Translations under genes and position numbers: made by a program
Notes under the pieces: generated by a model
Databases searched by the model: none
Seen by the model: the letters and a program-made list of their open reading frames with translations, nothing else
Told to the model about the DNA's origin: nothing
Assembly: GCA_002471375.1 (NCBI GenBank)
Contig: DKPV01000052.1
Coordinates: forward strand, 39,763 to 67,206
DNA: 27,444 bases
Source of the DNA: Flavobacteriales bacterium UBA7325
GTDB lineage: Bacteria > Bacteroidota > Bacteroidia > Flavobacteriales_D > Crocinitomicaceae
Direction of reading: 5' to 3'
Part shown: piece by piece, positions 9,701 to 15,922 of the stretch
How positions within the stretch are numbered: the first letter of the stretch is position 1
Layout: each line of letters starts with the position of its first letter

Positions 9701-9951
9701 CTACTTGTTGCTGTCCCTCCTGTTTGAGGTCCTGTCGGGTTAGACCCAGTGCCTCCCACATCAGAAGCGAAGTCTCTGGTTGCTGTTGCAGCATTCACCC
9801 AGTTTTCCTGTAAAGGACATATCGAAGTACATGATCCACCACATTGAGCAAACGCTTCAAAGTCCTGTACATAAGGAAAGGTTGTTATTTGGCTATAGCC
9901 AGTCGTAGCGAGGCCGACAGCAGCAACCATTAATAGTAGTAGTCTTTTCAT
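6793..9951 (-). CDS. Secreted T9SS cargo with beta-helix and PKD domains
   Basis: Exported protein of 1052 residues. Signal peptide 1-21 (ends TTGYSQ). Residues about 22-197 are a MAM-like jelly roll (FPYVQDFEAF to FAIDDVSIYD). About 198-305 resembles a CARDB-type module on how 'accessory' strands are arranged (NDAGIAAFIDP, VELVNYGTDT). About 315-745 is a right-handed parallel beta-helix with many N-rich rungs (SFLNNVIEGG, NNAVYGG, SNNVLVTEGG), closed by TPDLGADEF. Ig-like modules with WSTGDTTNM and YTWTGGS follow, then a PKD domain (SWDFGDGNTSTDSDPTHVYS). The C-terminus is a type A T9SS sorting domain (VFPNPSTGEF, SGMYFVRI, ending VKKIIIE). Beta-helices of this kind often bind or cut polysaccharides, but no catalytic site can be named here. 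The N-terminal layout matches the neighbouring 791-residue protein. Confidence 0.92.
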   Translation of the reverse strand: MKRLLLLMVAAVGLATTGYSQITTFPYVQDFEAFAQCGGSCTSICPLQENWVNAATATRDFASDVGGTGSNPTGPQTGGTATSRYLYTEASTPCNPISSWHLLSPTIDLTGTNDIQFTFMYHMFGQSIGTAHVDVSDDGGTTWNLDVVPAWTDNQDLWQQQVVSLGTFNGIVTVRIRYEDPPGFWGDFAIDDVSIYDLLANDAGIAAFIDPAIPTCNFNDTVTVELVNYGTDTLVSANIDWIWNAASQPTYAWSGSLAPGQSMPVFLGTAAYAAGDNLFAWSSMPNGMAEVPSGAGNDTTIILGLDAGLSGLYTIGGITPDYPDFTTAVAALTLFGICGPTVFDVRDGVYNEQIVFSEIVGTDATNTITFRSENGDASLVSLSYAATLSTENYVINMGGGDYFTFEDLTIENTGITYGRVLDYTDGSDWNTVSRCHLLNVSNTTSTNRCVVWSASGSNANNNSFLNNVIEGGSYGVYWYGSGTSSLSENVVFDGNEFLNNYYYGTRLYYCLNPVFTNNITHGETAYTGSRFANYFYYCDGAMEVTNNAVYGGVTSGWYYGLYFGQCDGFAANRSQVSNNMVAVGKPATTSTMYGIYLTNSGFMDIESNNVLVTEGGASSRAFYATSGGATFVNNNNFANLTPGYGVYVQSAFSIAEMDYNNIYSPLGNIGYFAVNQATLTDWQTASGYDANSVSVDPMYYSNIDLHVCNDTLKGAGLASTNVTTDFDGQPRSATPDLGADEFTALATSFLGADAGLCTGDSIILWAGAPADNVTWSTGDTTNMIVVNTPGSYSVTVVGACGIGVDTVVVSTSALAYTNFLEADTLEFCAGDTVTLSSTMAADTYTWTGGSTAPTLSVTTGGTYQLDITDACGTGSESVLVTEQTAPTASFTWVNVFATGVFTNTTSAAANPTYSWDFGDGNTSTDSDPTHVYSAIGTYYVELTVTNDCGTSVFGDSITLSEVGLNELFTAGDVSVFPNPSTGEFTISMDVLSSTNITIQVENVLGAIVYESNPGVIEGTHTEEVSLGAAQSGMYFVRILAGDQQLVKKIIIE

Positions 9952-10083
9952 AACACGAATAATTAAATTAAATGAACGTCTAAGATACTATCGATTAATG
10001 AAATAAAAAAATTTTCATTGTCCTTCTGCTTGATCGGGGCATTTTCTTGATAGAATATCACAAAAAAATATAAATGTCTAACA

Positions 10084-10139
10084 CCTATGGATTGCCGATC
10101 GTATGGGTATTAACCAAGGTAGGATCAGCAATCCATAGG
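10084..10139. repeat. 17-base-pair hairpin with a 22-base loop
   Basis: Left arm 10084-10100 and right arm 10123-10139 pair over 17 positions with a single C/A mismatch; the outer 12 bases (CCTATGGATTGC) are perfect. No T run follows, and the nearest gene end is far away, so it is not an ordinary terminator. It could be a small RNA structure, a relic of a mobile element, or a recombination site. Confidence 0.7.
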
Positions 10140-10522
10140 GTTAACAGGAACTGCGGAATCAAGATGATTTTTTTAGGTCTGTGCGCAGCCTTGTTGCAAA
10201 AGCAAAATTCTTCTTCTAGCTCCTAATATTGTTCAAGAGATCTGTCCTTCATTCTTTAGTAAGAACTAACTAAAAAAGTGGACAAAAAAAACCTGATCAC
10301 ATTGACAGAGTCGAGAAATTAAAAAATTTGATTTTCAATCTAAAATAGACTGGTCGAAATGGGAATAAATGTTCATTTGAATAACATAGTCATACTTATT
10401 TCGATGGGGAGGCGCAATTGCCTTAAGAAGGTGACTTCTTTTCATCAAGAATTTTAACTCTTGGACTTCTGCTCCTTATTTGATTTGATTAAACACATTC
10501 AAATCTCCTATCACTGCGAGTA

Positions 10523-10550
10523 TTGAATTACTTAAATAGTGCTAATTTTA
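10523..10550 (+). promoter_or_regulatory. Weak candidate promoter for the WG-repeat-like gene
   Basis: TTG (10523-10525) and TAATTTTA (10543-10550; one mismatch to TAnnTTTG) are separated by 17 bases and end 22 bases before the ATG at 10573. Confidence 0.3.
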
Positions 10551-10572
10551 CAAAGAACAAATCTTCTTCCGT

Positions 10573-12126
10573 ATGCAGTTACGATTGCTGGTTTTCTTAC
10601 TTACCCTGATCTCATTTGCTTCAACAGCACTCTCACAAGACTGTTGCACCGCAGACATTGTGAAACTAGAGAAGAAGCTTTCAAGGAAGTATGAATCCTA
10701 CAAGAGAATTCTCTCGCTCCCCAAAGATGGAGAGGTAAGTTCAATGTCTGAAGTCTTCTACCATGTTCAAAAGAAAGGTAAACACGCAATAATAAATGGC
10801 AACCGGTCATTAATTTTTAATACTAAATGGGAGGACATCGAACTACTTCCAAAAACGAAAACCAACTCTAAGTATACTTTTTTTAGCTATTCTATAGATG
10901 GTAAAAAAGGAATTGGGTCTGTAGAGTTCGGACTTCACTTACTCGCAGAATATCAGGATGTGAAGCTTGAAGTAATTAACGACTCAAATACAATCTGTCT
11001 GATAGGTCTGAATTCGGGACAAACAAAAATACGATGGGTCGAGCAAGATAAGCATAACTGGATCTCAAAAGAATTGCCATTTGCATTAGAAAGAATTAAC
11101 GTATATCGAAGAGCTTCGCCTATACGCTATGGCAAATACCATGATATGGTGTTTTTAAACGGGGCAAAAGAAGCGTCCTCCTTCGAACTTAAATCAGGGC
11201 AAGTGGGTATAAATGGCCCTATCGGTTATACGCATACGGTGATAGTAGACAATATTGAAGCACCTGCCCTACTCTGTAAGAACTATAAAACGGGAGATTT
11301 TCAATTGATGAGCCCTAGCCCACAAGGCAAACTTGCAATTCTGTTCCACTATAATGAGGCAATCTCTAGTGGACACACAATTAAAGGTGGTTTGATAATC
11401 GGAAAAACAGATGAAGGGCACTATAAACTCCCCCTCGGAGAACATCCGGAAGAGTTTCAGGCGGACTCCTATGATCAAGTCTATTATTCTGATCAAAATG
11501 AATTCCTAATAAAGGGAAATCAAGTGGTTATTGTGAATCGTCAAGGTTCGAGACAAATAAGAATCAAGGATTATTTTGAGCCTGATGCTTGTGGTAATTA
11601 TCACCCCGAAGTTCATTTAACTTCTGGCGATACTTCATTCTTTGGACACCCGATTCGTCCACTGCAAGGAAGCCTATTCCTAACTCAAGATGGACAGTTG
11701 TTAAATGATAGCCTAAACCTCATGTCCTCACTTGATAATAAAAGATGCCTCTATCTATTTTGGGAAGATGAACATCGCGAAGGAATAATGGGTAAGTCCG
11801 CACCAAAAAACAAGCGCGGTGTCATGGATGGTAATGGCAACGTTCTTCTGCCACCGGAATATAGCGCAATCTGGAAAAAGGGAAAGTATTTCTTAGCCAT
11901 GCGAGGGGGAAAAGTGTCGAGCATGGTTCTAACACCAACTCTCTATGAGGATGGGGAGTGGATTCTTTTTGATGAGAATTTTGAGCATATAGGATCTTCA
12001 GTGACCGGCGCAAAGTTCAGGCAAGGGGGTGTAATCGAAAAGAATGGATTTACTTTTGATGAAAAAGAATATACCATTTATGAATTCACAAAGAAATTTT
12101 TTGGTGTTGGCGTTTATGAACCGTAA
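10573..12126 (+). CDS. Exported WG-repeat-like protein, 517 residues
   Basis: No family is recognised with certainty. A signal peptide covers about residues 1-21 (ends ALSQ), followed by DCCTADIVKLEKKLSRKYES, which could form a short helix. The rest has the texture of WG (KWG) repeats, beta-rich units in which a Lys/Gly-rich turn is followed by a statement-like strand: KKGKHAIINGNRSLIFNTKW near 73-92, and KRGVMDGNGNVLLPPEYSAI near 415-435. A similar pattern occurs in the 809-residue protein at 23984-26413, so the two may be distant paralogs. It is probably periplasmic or on the cell surface. Its stop is only 8 bases from the stop of the convergent thioredoxin-fold gene. Function unknown. Confidence 0.8.
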   Translation: MQLRLLVFLLTLISFASTALSQDCCTADIVKLEKKLSRKYESYKRILSLPKDGEVSSMSEVFYHVQKKGKHAIINGNRSLIFNTKWEDIELLPKTKTNSKYTFFSYSIDGKKGIGSVEFGLHLLAEYQDVKLEVINDSNTICLIGLNSGQTKIRWVEQDKHNWISKELPFALERINVYRRASPIRYGKYHDMVFLNGAKEASSFELKSGQVGINGPIGYTHTVIVDNIEAPALLCKNYKTGDFQLMSPSPQGKLAILFHYNEAISSGHTIKGGLIIGKTDEGHYKLPLGEHPEEFQADSYDQVYYSDQNEFLIKGNQVVIVNRQGSRQIRIKDYFEPDACGNYHPEVHLTSGDTSFFGHPIRPLQGSLFLTQDGQLLNDSLNLMSSLDNKRCLYLFWEDEHREGIMGKSAPKNKRGVMDGNGNVLLPPEYSAIWKKGKYFLAMRGGKVSSMVLTPTLYEDGEWILFDENFEHIGSSVTGAKFRQGGVIEKNGFTFDEKEYTIYEFTKKFFGVGVYEP

Positions 12127-12134
12127 TTAGACCT

Positions 12135-13004
12135 CTACCCCTGAGCATATACCTCCTCAAAATAAGCTAAAAGTTCTTCTAGTTCTGCTGGTTCTTCAGC
12201 TGCAGTCTTGTATGCCGGGTATAGTTCTTCAACAGATGTATGTACACTATCAAAATCATCTGTTTCCTGCGCCAAAACGACTTTACTAAACATCATCATG
12301 ATAACCTTTGTCGCAGCCATGTCGCCATGATTTTTAGCATGGGTCTTTATGTTCTTAATGAACTTGACAAGTCGGGCATCATCAGGATCCGTAACACCTA
12401 TACAGAAAATGATAAACTCATCTTCATTCTCTAAGTCGGCTTTAGGAAACAACTGAAGGAATTCAGCAACAACCTCTTCGTTATCTAGATCTTCATTGAG
12501 CATCTCAATTGCTAAATCACTCATCAGTTTTCTATCACGATCTCCATCATCGTATTTTTGCTGGAGCTGATAGATCTTCGTAGATTCCGGATGAAGAGCT
12601 GCATTTCCCCCTGAGATAATATCTTCAGCTGAAACAGCACCGACAATTTTTCGCATTAATGCACGATCCGTATCCAAAAACAGGAGTGTAGGGTACGAAT
12701 CTAGATTAAATTCTTCCATCAAAATTAATCCATCATCTCGCTCACCATCTAACTTTAGCGCTATGAAATTCTCATTGATAAACTCCCCCAAGTCCTCATC
12801 AACGAAGACATTCTTCGTGAGGTATTTACATGGGCCACACCAGGTCGCATAAATATCAATAAATAGCTTTTTGTTTTCCTTCTTAGCTTTTTCTAGTCCC
12901 TCTTTCAAAGAAAGGTGCTCAAATTCAATCCCATTTGCATGGGTTGAATTAGAAAATAAAAATACTAGGACAGCAAGAAATAATAATTTCAGGAGATTGT
13001 TCAT
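12135..13004 (-). CDS. Exported thioredoxin-fold protein
   Basis: Periplasmic thiol-disulfide protein, 289 residues. A signal peptide covers about 1-23 (ends THANG). The thioredoxin fold spans about 28-125, with the active site WCGPC at residues 55-59 and the cis-proline loop in SYPTLLF (Pro105). Sequence around the site (KKLFIDIYATWCGPCKYLTK, NVFVDEDLGEFIN) is like the DsbD gamma domain and the Thioredoxin_7 group common in Bacteroidota. The last 160 residues are acidic and helical with no motif I can name, and could be TPR-like. Substrate unknown; roles in cytochrome c maturation or envelope protein repair are both possible. It is a single gene, convergent with its neighbour. Confidence 0.9.
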   Translation of the reverse strand: MNNLLKLLFLAVLVFLFSNSTHANGIEFEHLSLKEGLEKAKKENKKLFIDIYATWCGPCKYLTKNVFVDEDLGEFINENFIALKLDGERDDGLILMEEFNLDSYPTLLFLDTDRALMRKIVGAVSAEDIISGGNAALHPESTKIYQLQQKYDDGDRDRKLMSDLAIEMLNEDLDNEEVVAEFLQLFPKADLENEDEFIIFCIGVTDPDDARLVKFIKNIKTHAKNHGDMAATKVIMMMFSKVVLAQETDDFDSVHTSVEELYPAYKTAAEEPAELEELLAYFEEVYAQG

Positions 13005-13192
13005 ATCGATCTAGTTTTATTGGTTGTCTTTATAGAACAGGAAAGACCCTCCATTTATTGCTCGACAATCGTTAAATAGTTCTTAAAACTACACTTAATT
13101 TGTCCTTAGCGCCCAACTTTGCCCTGAACTGAAGTCAGAATATACCGATCCTCACATGCGATCAGTAGCACCTAGAAACAAGAATAGTTGAA

Positions 13193-13438
13193 CTAAGTCC
13201 CAGATTTTGGCGATGACCCATATATTTCAAGGCCTTTGAAGTCAAGTATTTCTACTTTACCATTCTTATATTTCACAAGATTCATCTTATTCAATTCGGT
13301 CAATTTTCTACGTATCAATCTTGAGGACACACCAACAGAATCAGAGAGTTCATCTAACGTGCACGCGAAGAGTAAGTTATCACTTTCCTTTGATTTTTCA
13401 ATTAACACATAAATCAAACGAAATTTTAATGAAATCCA
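13193..13438 (-). pseudogene. Truncated Crp/Fnr-family regulator, DNA-binding domain only
   Basis: An open stretch of about 82 codons carries a Crp-type winged helix: FRLIYVLIEKSKESD, then TLDELSDSVGVSSRLIRRKL (recognition helix near SSRLIRRKL) and a wing ending in KNGKVEIL. Homology begins upstream of the only possible start (TTG at 13417) and reaches a TAA at 13439-13441. The roughly 120-residue cyclic-nucleotide-type sensor domain expected before it is missing; the DNA there is the moeA promoter region. It is therefore probably a relic. The alternative, a short DNA-binding protein translated from the TTG, cannot be ruled out. It lies divergent from moeA, and two sites of the kind this family binds occur further into the cluster. 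Confidence 0.65.
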
Positions 13439-13478
13439 TTAGAATACATTTATATTCACATTAGGAATTAACATGACA

Positions 13479-13486
13479 TACATTTG
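13479..13486 (+). promoter_or_regulatory. Probable -7 box of moeA
   Basis: TACATTTG is an exact match to TAnnTTTG, ending 8 bases before the moeA ATG at 13495. Transcription would start within a few bases of the ATG, giving a leaderless or nearly leaderless message. A weaker copy, TACATTTA, lies at 13445-13452 and would give a normal leader. Confidence 0.45.
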
Positions 13487-13494
13487 ATAAACTT

Positions 13495-14664
13495 ATGATA
13501 AGCGTCGAAGAAGCACTTAAAACGATAGAAGAGCGAACAAGAAAAACAGAATCAATTGAGCTTCCCTTGTTAGACGCTCAAGGATATATCTTATCAAAGG
13601 AGATATCATCTCCAATCAATATGCCTCCATTTCCGCAATCAGCAATGGACGGGTATGCAGTAAAAGCACACAGTACCTCTACCTATACGCTTATTGGCGA
13701 AACTCAAGCTGGGGATGATTCTGCATTATCACTAAAAGAAGGTGAAGCAATTCGAATTTTCACTGGAGCAATGGTTCCAAACGGAACTGATGCGGTTGTA
13801 AAACAAGAAGATGTAGATAGCGGAACTTCTGAAATAGAGATCTCTAAAACTATCCGTTTGGGTGAGAACATTCGCCCTATGGGAGAGCAAATAATGGCGG
13901 GTGATTTAGCGCTAGAAAAAGGCACATATCTTAACACTGGTGCGATTGGTTTCTTAACCACACTTGGAATTACCCATGTAAGCGTTTATGACAAACCGAA
14001 AATAGGAGTCATCGCAACAGGAAATGAACTCACGAAACCCGGAGAACCTTTGTCAGGTGGAAAAATATACGAATCCAATACCTATACATTAGCTGCAGCG
14101 CTCGGAAAATCAGGATTTGACACAACCATTTCAACTGTTATTGATGATTATCAATTGACGAAGAATAAAATTAAGGCTGCCCTTGACACAAAGGAAGTAG
14201 TAATTATTACCGGAGGAATATCCGTGGGTGACTATGATTTTGTAGGTGATGTTCTGGAAGAACTAGGAGTAGTTTCTGATTTCTATAAGGTAAAACAAAA
14301 ACCAGGAAAGCCAATATTTTTTGGACATATCGGTCCAAAGCTAGTTTTTGCACTGCCTGGAAATCCAGCTGCAGTTTTATCATGTTTCTATATTTATGTT
14401 CTACCGTGTCTGCAAAGGATGATTGGCAAAAAGCACAATCAGCGCGTCGAAGAATTTGCATTACGCACTCCCTACTCCAAAACAGCAAAAATGACCCATT
14501 TTTTAAAGGCATACGCTGCTAACGGTGAAGTGGAAATCCTAACAGCTCAGAGTTCGGCAATGTTGAGAGCCTTTGTTGATGCAAATTGTCTCATCCAAAT
14601 GGATCAAGGAATGGAAGAGTGGAAAATTGGAGATAAAGTCAAAGCAATAATGCTTCCGAGCTAA
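13495..14664 (+). CDS. moeA: Molybdopterin molybdotransferase MoeA
   Basis: Inserts molybdate into adenylylated molybdopterin, the last step of basic Moco synthesis, in the cytoplasm. At 389 residues it is the usual length. The N-terminal MISVEEAL matches the family start. Landmarks: PPFPQSAMDGYAV at 44-56, RIFTGAMVPNGTDAVV at 88-102, the MoCF-fold loop TGGISVGDYD at 239-248 with the acidic residues used by the active site, KPGKP at 269-273 and LPGNPAA at 287-293. It opens the Moco cluster; the 94-base gap to the next gene holds an independent promoter, so moeA may be transcribed both alone and as part of a longer message. Confidence 0.97.
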   Translation: MISVEEALKTIEERTRKTESIELPLLDAQGYILSKEISSPINMPPFPQSAMDGYAVKAHSTSTYTLIGETQAGDDSALSLKEGEAIRIFTGAMVPNGTDAVVKQEDVDSGTSEIEISKTIRLGENIRPMGEQIMAGDLALEKGTYLNTGAIGFLTTLGITHVSVYDKPKIGVIATGNELTKPGEPLSGGKIYESNTYTLAAALGKSGFDTTISTVIDDYQLTKNKIKAALDTKEVVIITGGISVGDYDFVGDVLEELGVVSDFYKVKQKPGKPIFFGHIGPKLVFALPGNPAAVLSCFYIYVLPCLQRMIGKKHNQRVEEFALRTPYSKTAKMTHFLKAYAANGEVEILTAQSSAMLRAFVDANCLIQMDQGMEEWKIGDKVKAIMLPS

Positions 14665-14689
14665 AAAATCAGTAGAAAAAGGTTCAAGT

Positions 14690-14733
14690 ATGATTCAAAT
14701 CATCTATTTATCCCAAAAGGAGTCTTAATTTAG
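14690..14733 (+). promoter_or_regulatory. FNR-type box and -7 box of the Moco operon promoter
   Basis: ATGATTCAAATCAT (14690-14703) is a perfect palindrome fitting TGAT-N4-ATCA, the core of FNR/Dnr-type sites (TTGAT-N4-ATCAA). After 22 bases comes TAATTTAG (14726-14733), one mismatch from TAnnTTTG. The box centre is 36.5 bases from the end of the -7 box, that is near -42, the class II activator position. The arrangement predicts activation by a Crp/Fnr-family protein when oxygen is low or NO is present. Confidence 0.6.
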
Positions 14734-14757
14734 CGTTATCTCTAACAAAACATAACG
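14734..14757 (+). promoter_or_regulatory. ModE-operator-like inverted repeat
   Basis: CGTTAT (14734-14739), 12 bases, ATAACG (14752-14757): a perfect inverted repeat with the layout of the ModE site known from the E. coli modA promoter. It begins right after the -7 box and ends one base before the TTG start of the modE-like gene, so a bound protein would block transcription. Negative autoregulation by molybdate supply is the natural inference. Confidence 0.65.
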
Positions 14758-14758
14758 A

Positions 14759-15112
14759 TTGGCAGTTAAGCAGAAATATCATATTAAAAGTAGAATCTGG
14801 ATCCACACCGAGCAAGGTGCTTATCTAGGTGAAGGGAGAGTTGCTTTACTTGTCCAAATTAAAGAACATGGCTCAATTTCCAGAGCTGCCAAGGCCATGA
14901 ACATGTCCTACAAAAAGGCATGGGAACTTGTGAATTCGATGAATTCCAACGGAGATGAGCCCCTCGTAATTCGCAAAATTGGAGGTGCAGGAGGAGGAGG
15001 ATCCGAACTCAGTGCAGCTGGAAAAGATGCGATAAAACTCTTCAATCGAATAAGAAATAAGAATAGAGAAAACCTCGATGCTGAACTAGAAACAATTAAT
15101 CAGGATGATTGA
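14759..15112 (+). CDS. ModE-like winged-helix regulator without molybdate-binding domain
   Basis: A 117-residue protein matching the N-terminal DNA-binding half of ModE: a LysR-like helix-turn-helix at about 38-60 (GSISRAAKAMNMSYKKAWEL) and the glycine-rich wing GGAGGGG at about 76-81 that is characteristic of the family. The C-terminal Mop/TOBE domains that bind molybdate in E. coli ModE are absent. The start is TTG at 14759, because a stop codon lies at 14753-14755 and no ATG fits. The next gene, mobA, begins 8 bases before this one ends, so it leads the Moco operon. It probably represses its own operon through the inverted repeat just upstream. How it senses molybdenum without the usual domain is not evident. 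Confidence 0.88.
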   Translation: MAVKQKYHIKSRIWIHTEQGAYLGEGRVALLVQIKEHGSISRAAKAMNMSYKKAWELVNSMNSNGDEPLVIRKIGGAGGGGSELSAAGKDAIKLFNRIRNKNRENLDAELETINQDD

Positions 15113-15677
15113 TATTACAGGGATCATATTAGCAGGAGGTAAAAGTTCTCGAATGGGCTCTGATAAAGGGTTGATAGAATTCAATGGAAAACCAATGATT
15201 CAACACATTATAGATCGCTTTAATGAATTGAATCTACCTATCCTCATAATTGCTAACAATCCAGCGTACTCAAAATTTGGATATCCTGTGGTTGAAGACC
15301 TCATCAAGGATAAGGGTCCTGTTGGCGGAATTTATACAGGTCTCATGACGAGCAATTCGGACAGAAACCTAATTGTAAGCTGCGACATGCCAAACATTTC
15401 AAGTCAACTCCTTGAGCACTTGATCAACCAATCTAAGGGCCACCCGCTAACAATCCCTCAACATGGACAAAGACTACACCCATTAATCGGAGTGTACAGC
15501 AAGTCGACTCTTGATTCTTTCAAAGCATCCTTAAAGAACGATCAACTTAGATTATCATCTATTTGTACAGCTTTAGATGCCAAAATAATAACACTTTCTG
15601 ATGACCTAAAAATTAACCTATCGGCTGATTTTTCGAACATCAATACACTACAAGATATTAAACAACAAGCAATATGA
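15105..15677 (+). CDS. mobA: Molybdenum cofactor guanylyltransferase MobA
   Basis: Transfers GMP from GTP to Moco, giving the guanine dinucleotide form used by enzymes such as nitrate and DMSO reductases. The 190 residues are of normal length. The nucleotide-binding loop is LAGGKSSRMGSDKG at 9-22; further family stretches are PVVEDLIKDKGPVGGI and the metal-binding CDMPN. A CTP-using relative (MocA) is possible, but the GPVGGI and context favour MobA. The ATG at 15105 overlaps the end of the modE-like gene, and its TGA overlaps the moaD ATG, so translation is probably coupled. Presence of this gene implies that the cell has a DMSO-reductase-family enzyme outside this window. Confidence 0.94.
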   Translation: MIDITGIILAGGKSSRMGSDKGLIEFNGKPMIQHIIDRFNELNLPILIIANNPAYSKFGYPVVEDLIKDKGPVGGIYTGLMTSNSDRNLIVSCDMPNISSQLLEHLINQSKGHPLTIPQHGQRLHPLIGVYSKSTLDSFKASLKNDQLRLSSICTALDAKIITLSDDLKINLSADFSNINTLQDIKQQAI

Positions 15678-15913
15678 ATACGGCCATTAATTATTTCGGA
15701 ATGATTGCAGAGCACGTTGGCAAAGAAACAGAGTCCATTCAATTTACCGAAAACTCTTCCGCAATTAACCTACGAGAATATTTTGAATCGAAATATCCAA
15801 CGCTTAGAACACTGAGCTACAAAATCGCTGTGAATCAAGAATTCAAGGATCACCTAGATTCAGGAATTACAGCAAATGAAATTGCATTACTGCCGCCTTT
15901 CGCAGGTGGATAA
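15674..15913 (+). CDS. moaD: Molybdopterin synthase small subunit MoaD
   Basis: Ubiquitin-fold sulfur carrier of 79 residues that delivers two sulfurs to cyclic pyranopterin monophosphate in complex with MoaE. It ends in the required Gly-Gly (LLPPFAGG), which MoeB adenylylates. The middle (LREYFESKYPTLR, YKIAVNQEF) fits the family. It starts by an ATGA overlap with mobA and is 9 bases before moeB, its activating enzyme. Confidence 0.94.
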   Translation: MNTAINYFGMIAEHVGKETESIQFTENSSAINLREYFESKYPTLRTLSYKIAVNQEFKDHLDSGITANEIALLPPFAGG

Positions 15914-15922
15914 GATTTACCA

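Larger units (their letters stand above)
9952..10572. other. Long intergenic region between divergent genes
   Basis: About 620 AT-rich bases between two divergently transcribed exported-protein genes. No reading frame with recognisable protein homology, and no tRNA or known structural RNA, was found on either strand. It holds a strong hairpin (10084-10139), a possible promoter for the gene at 10573, and short inverted repeats such as TTAGT/ACTAA near 10256-10269 and AAGAAG/CTTCTT near 10424-10439. An A-rich stretch with AAGTGGAC near 10276-10286 vaguely recalls ends of IS3-type elements, but no transposase trace supports that. Confidence 0.6.

Noticed and set aside
10076..10146. Integron attC site
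   Set aside because: The right-hand box does not fit the consensus and there is no integrase or cassette in the window; kept only as a hairpin.
10262..10300. Insertion-sequence end near AAGTGGAC
   Set aside because: No transposase remnant, no matching inverted end and no target duplication could be found.
9952..10572. tRNA or known structural RNA in the gene-free region
   Set aside because: No cloverleaf or recognisable RNA family pattern on either strand.
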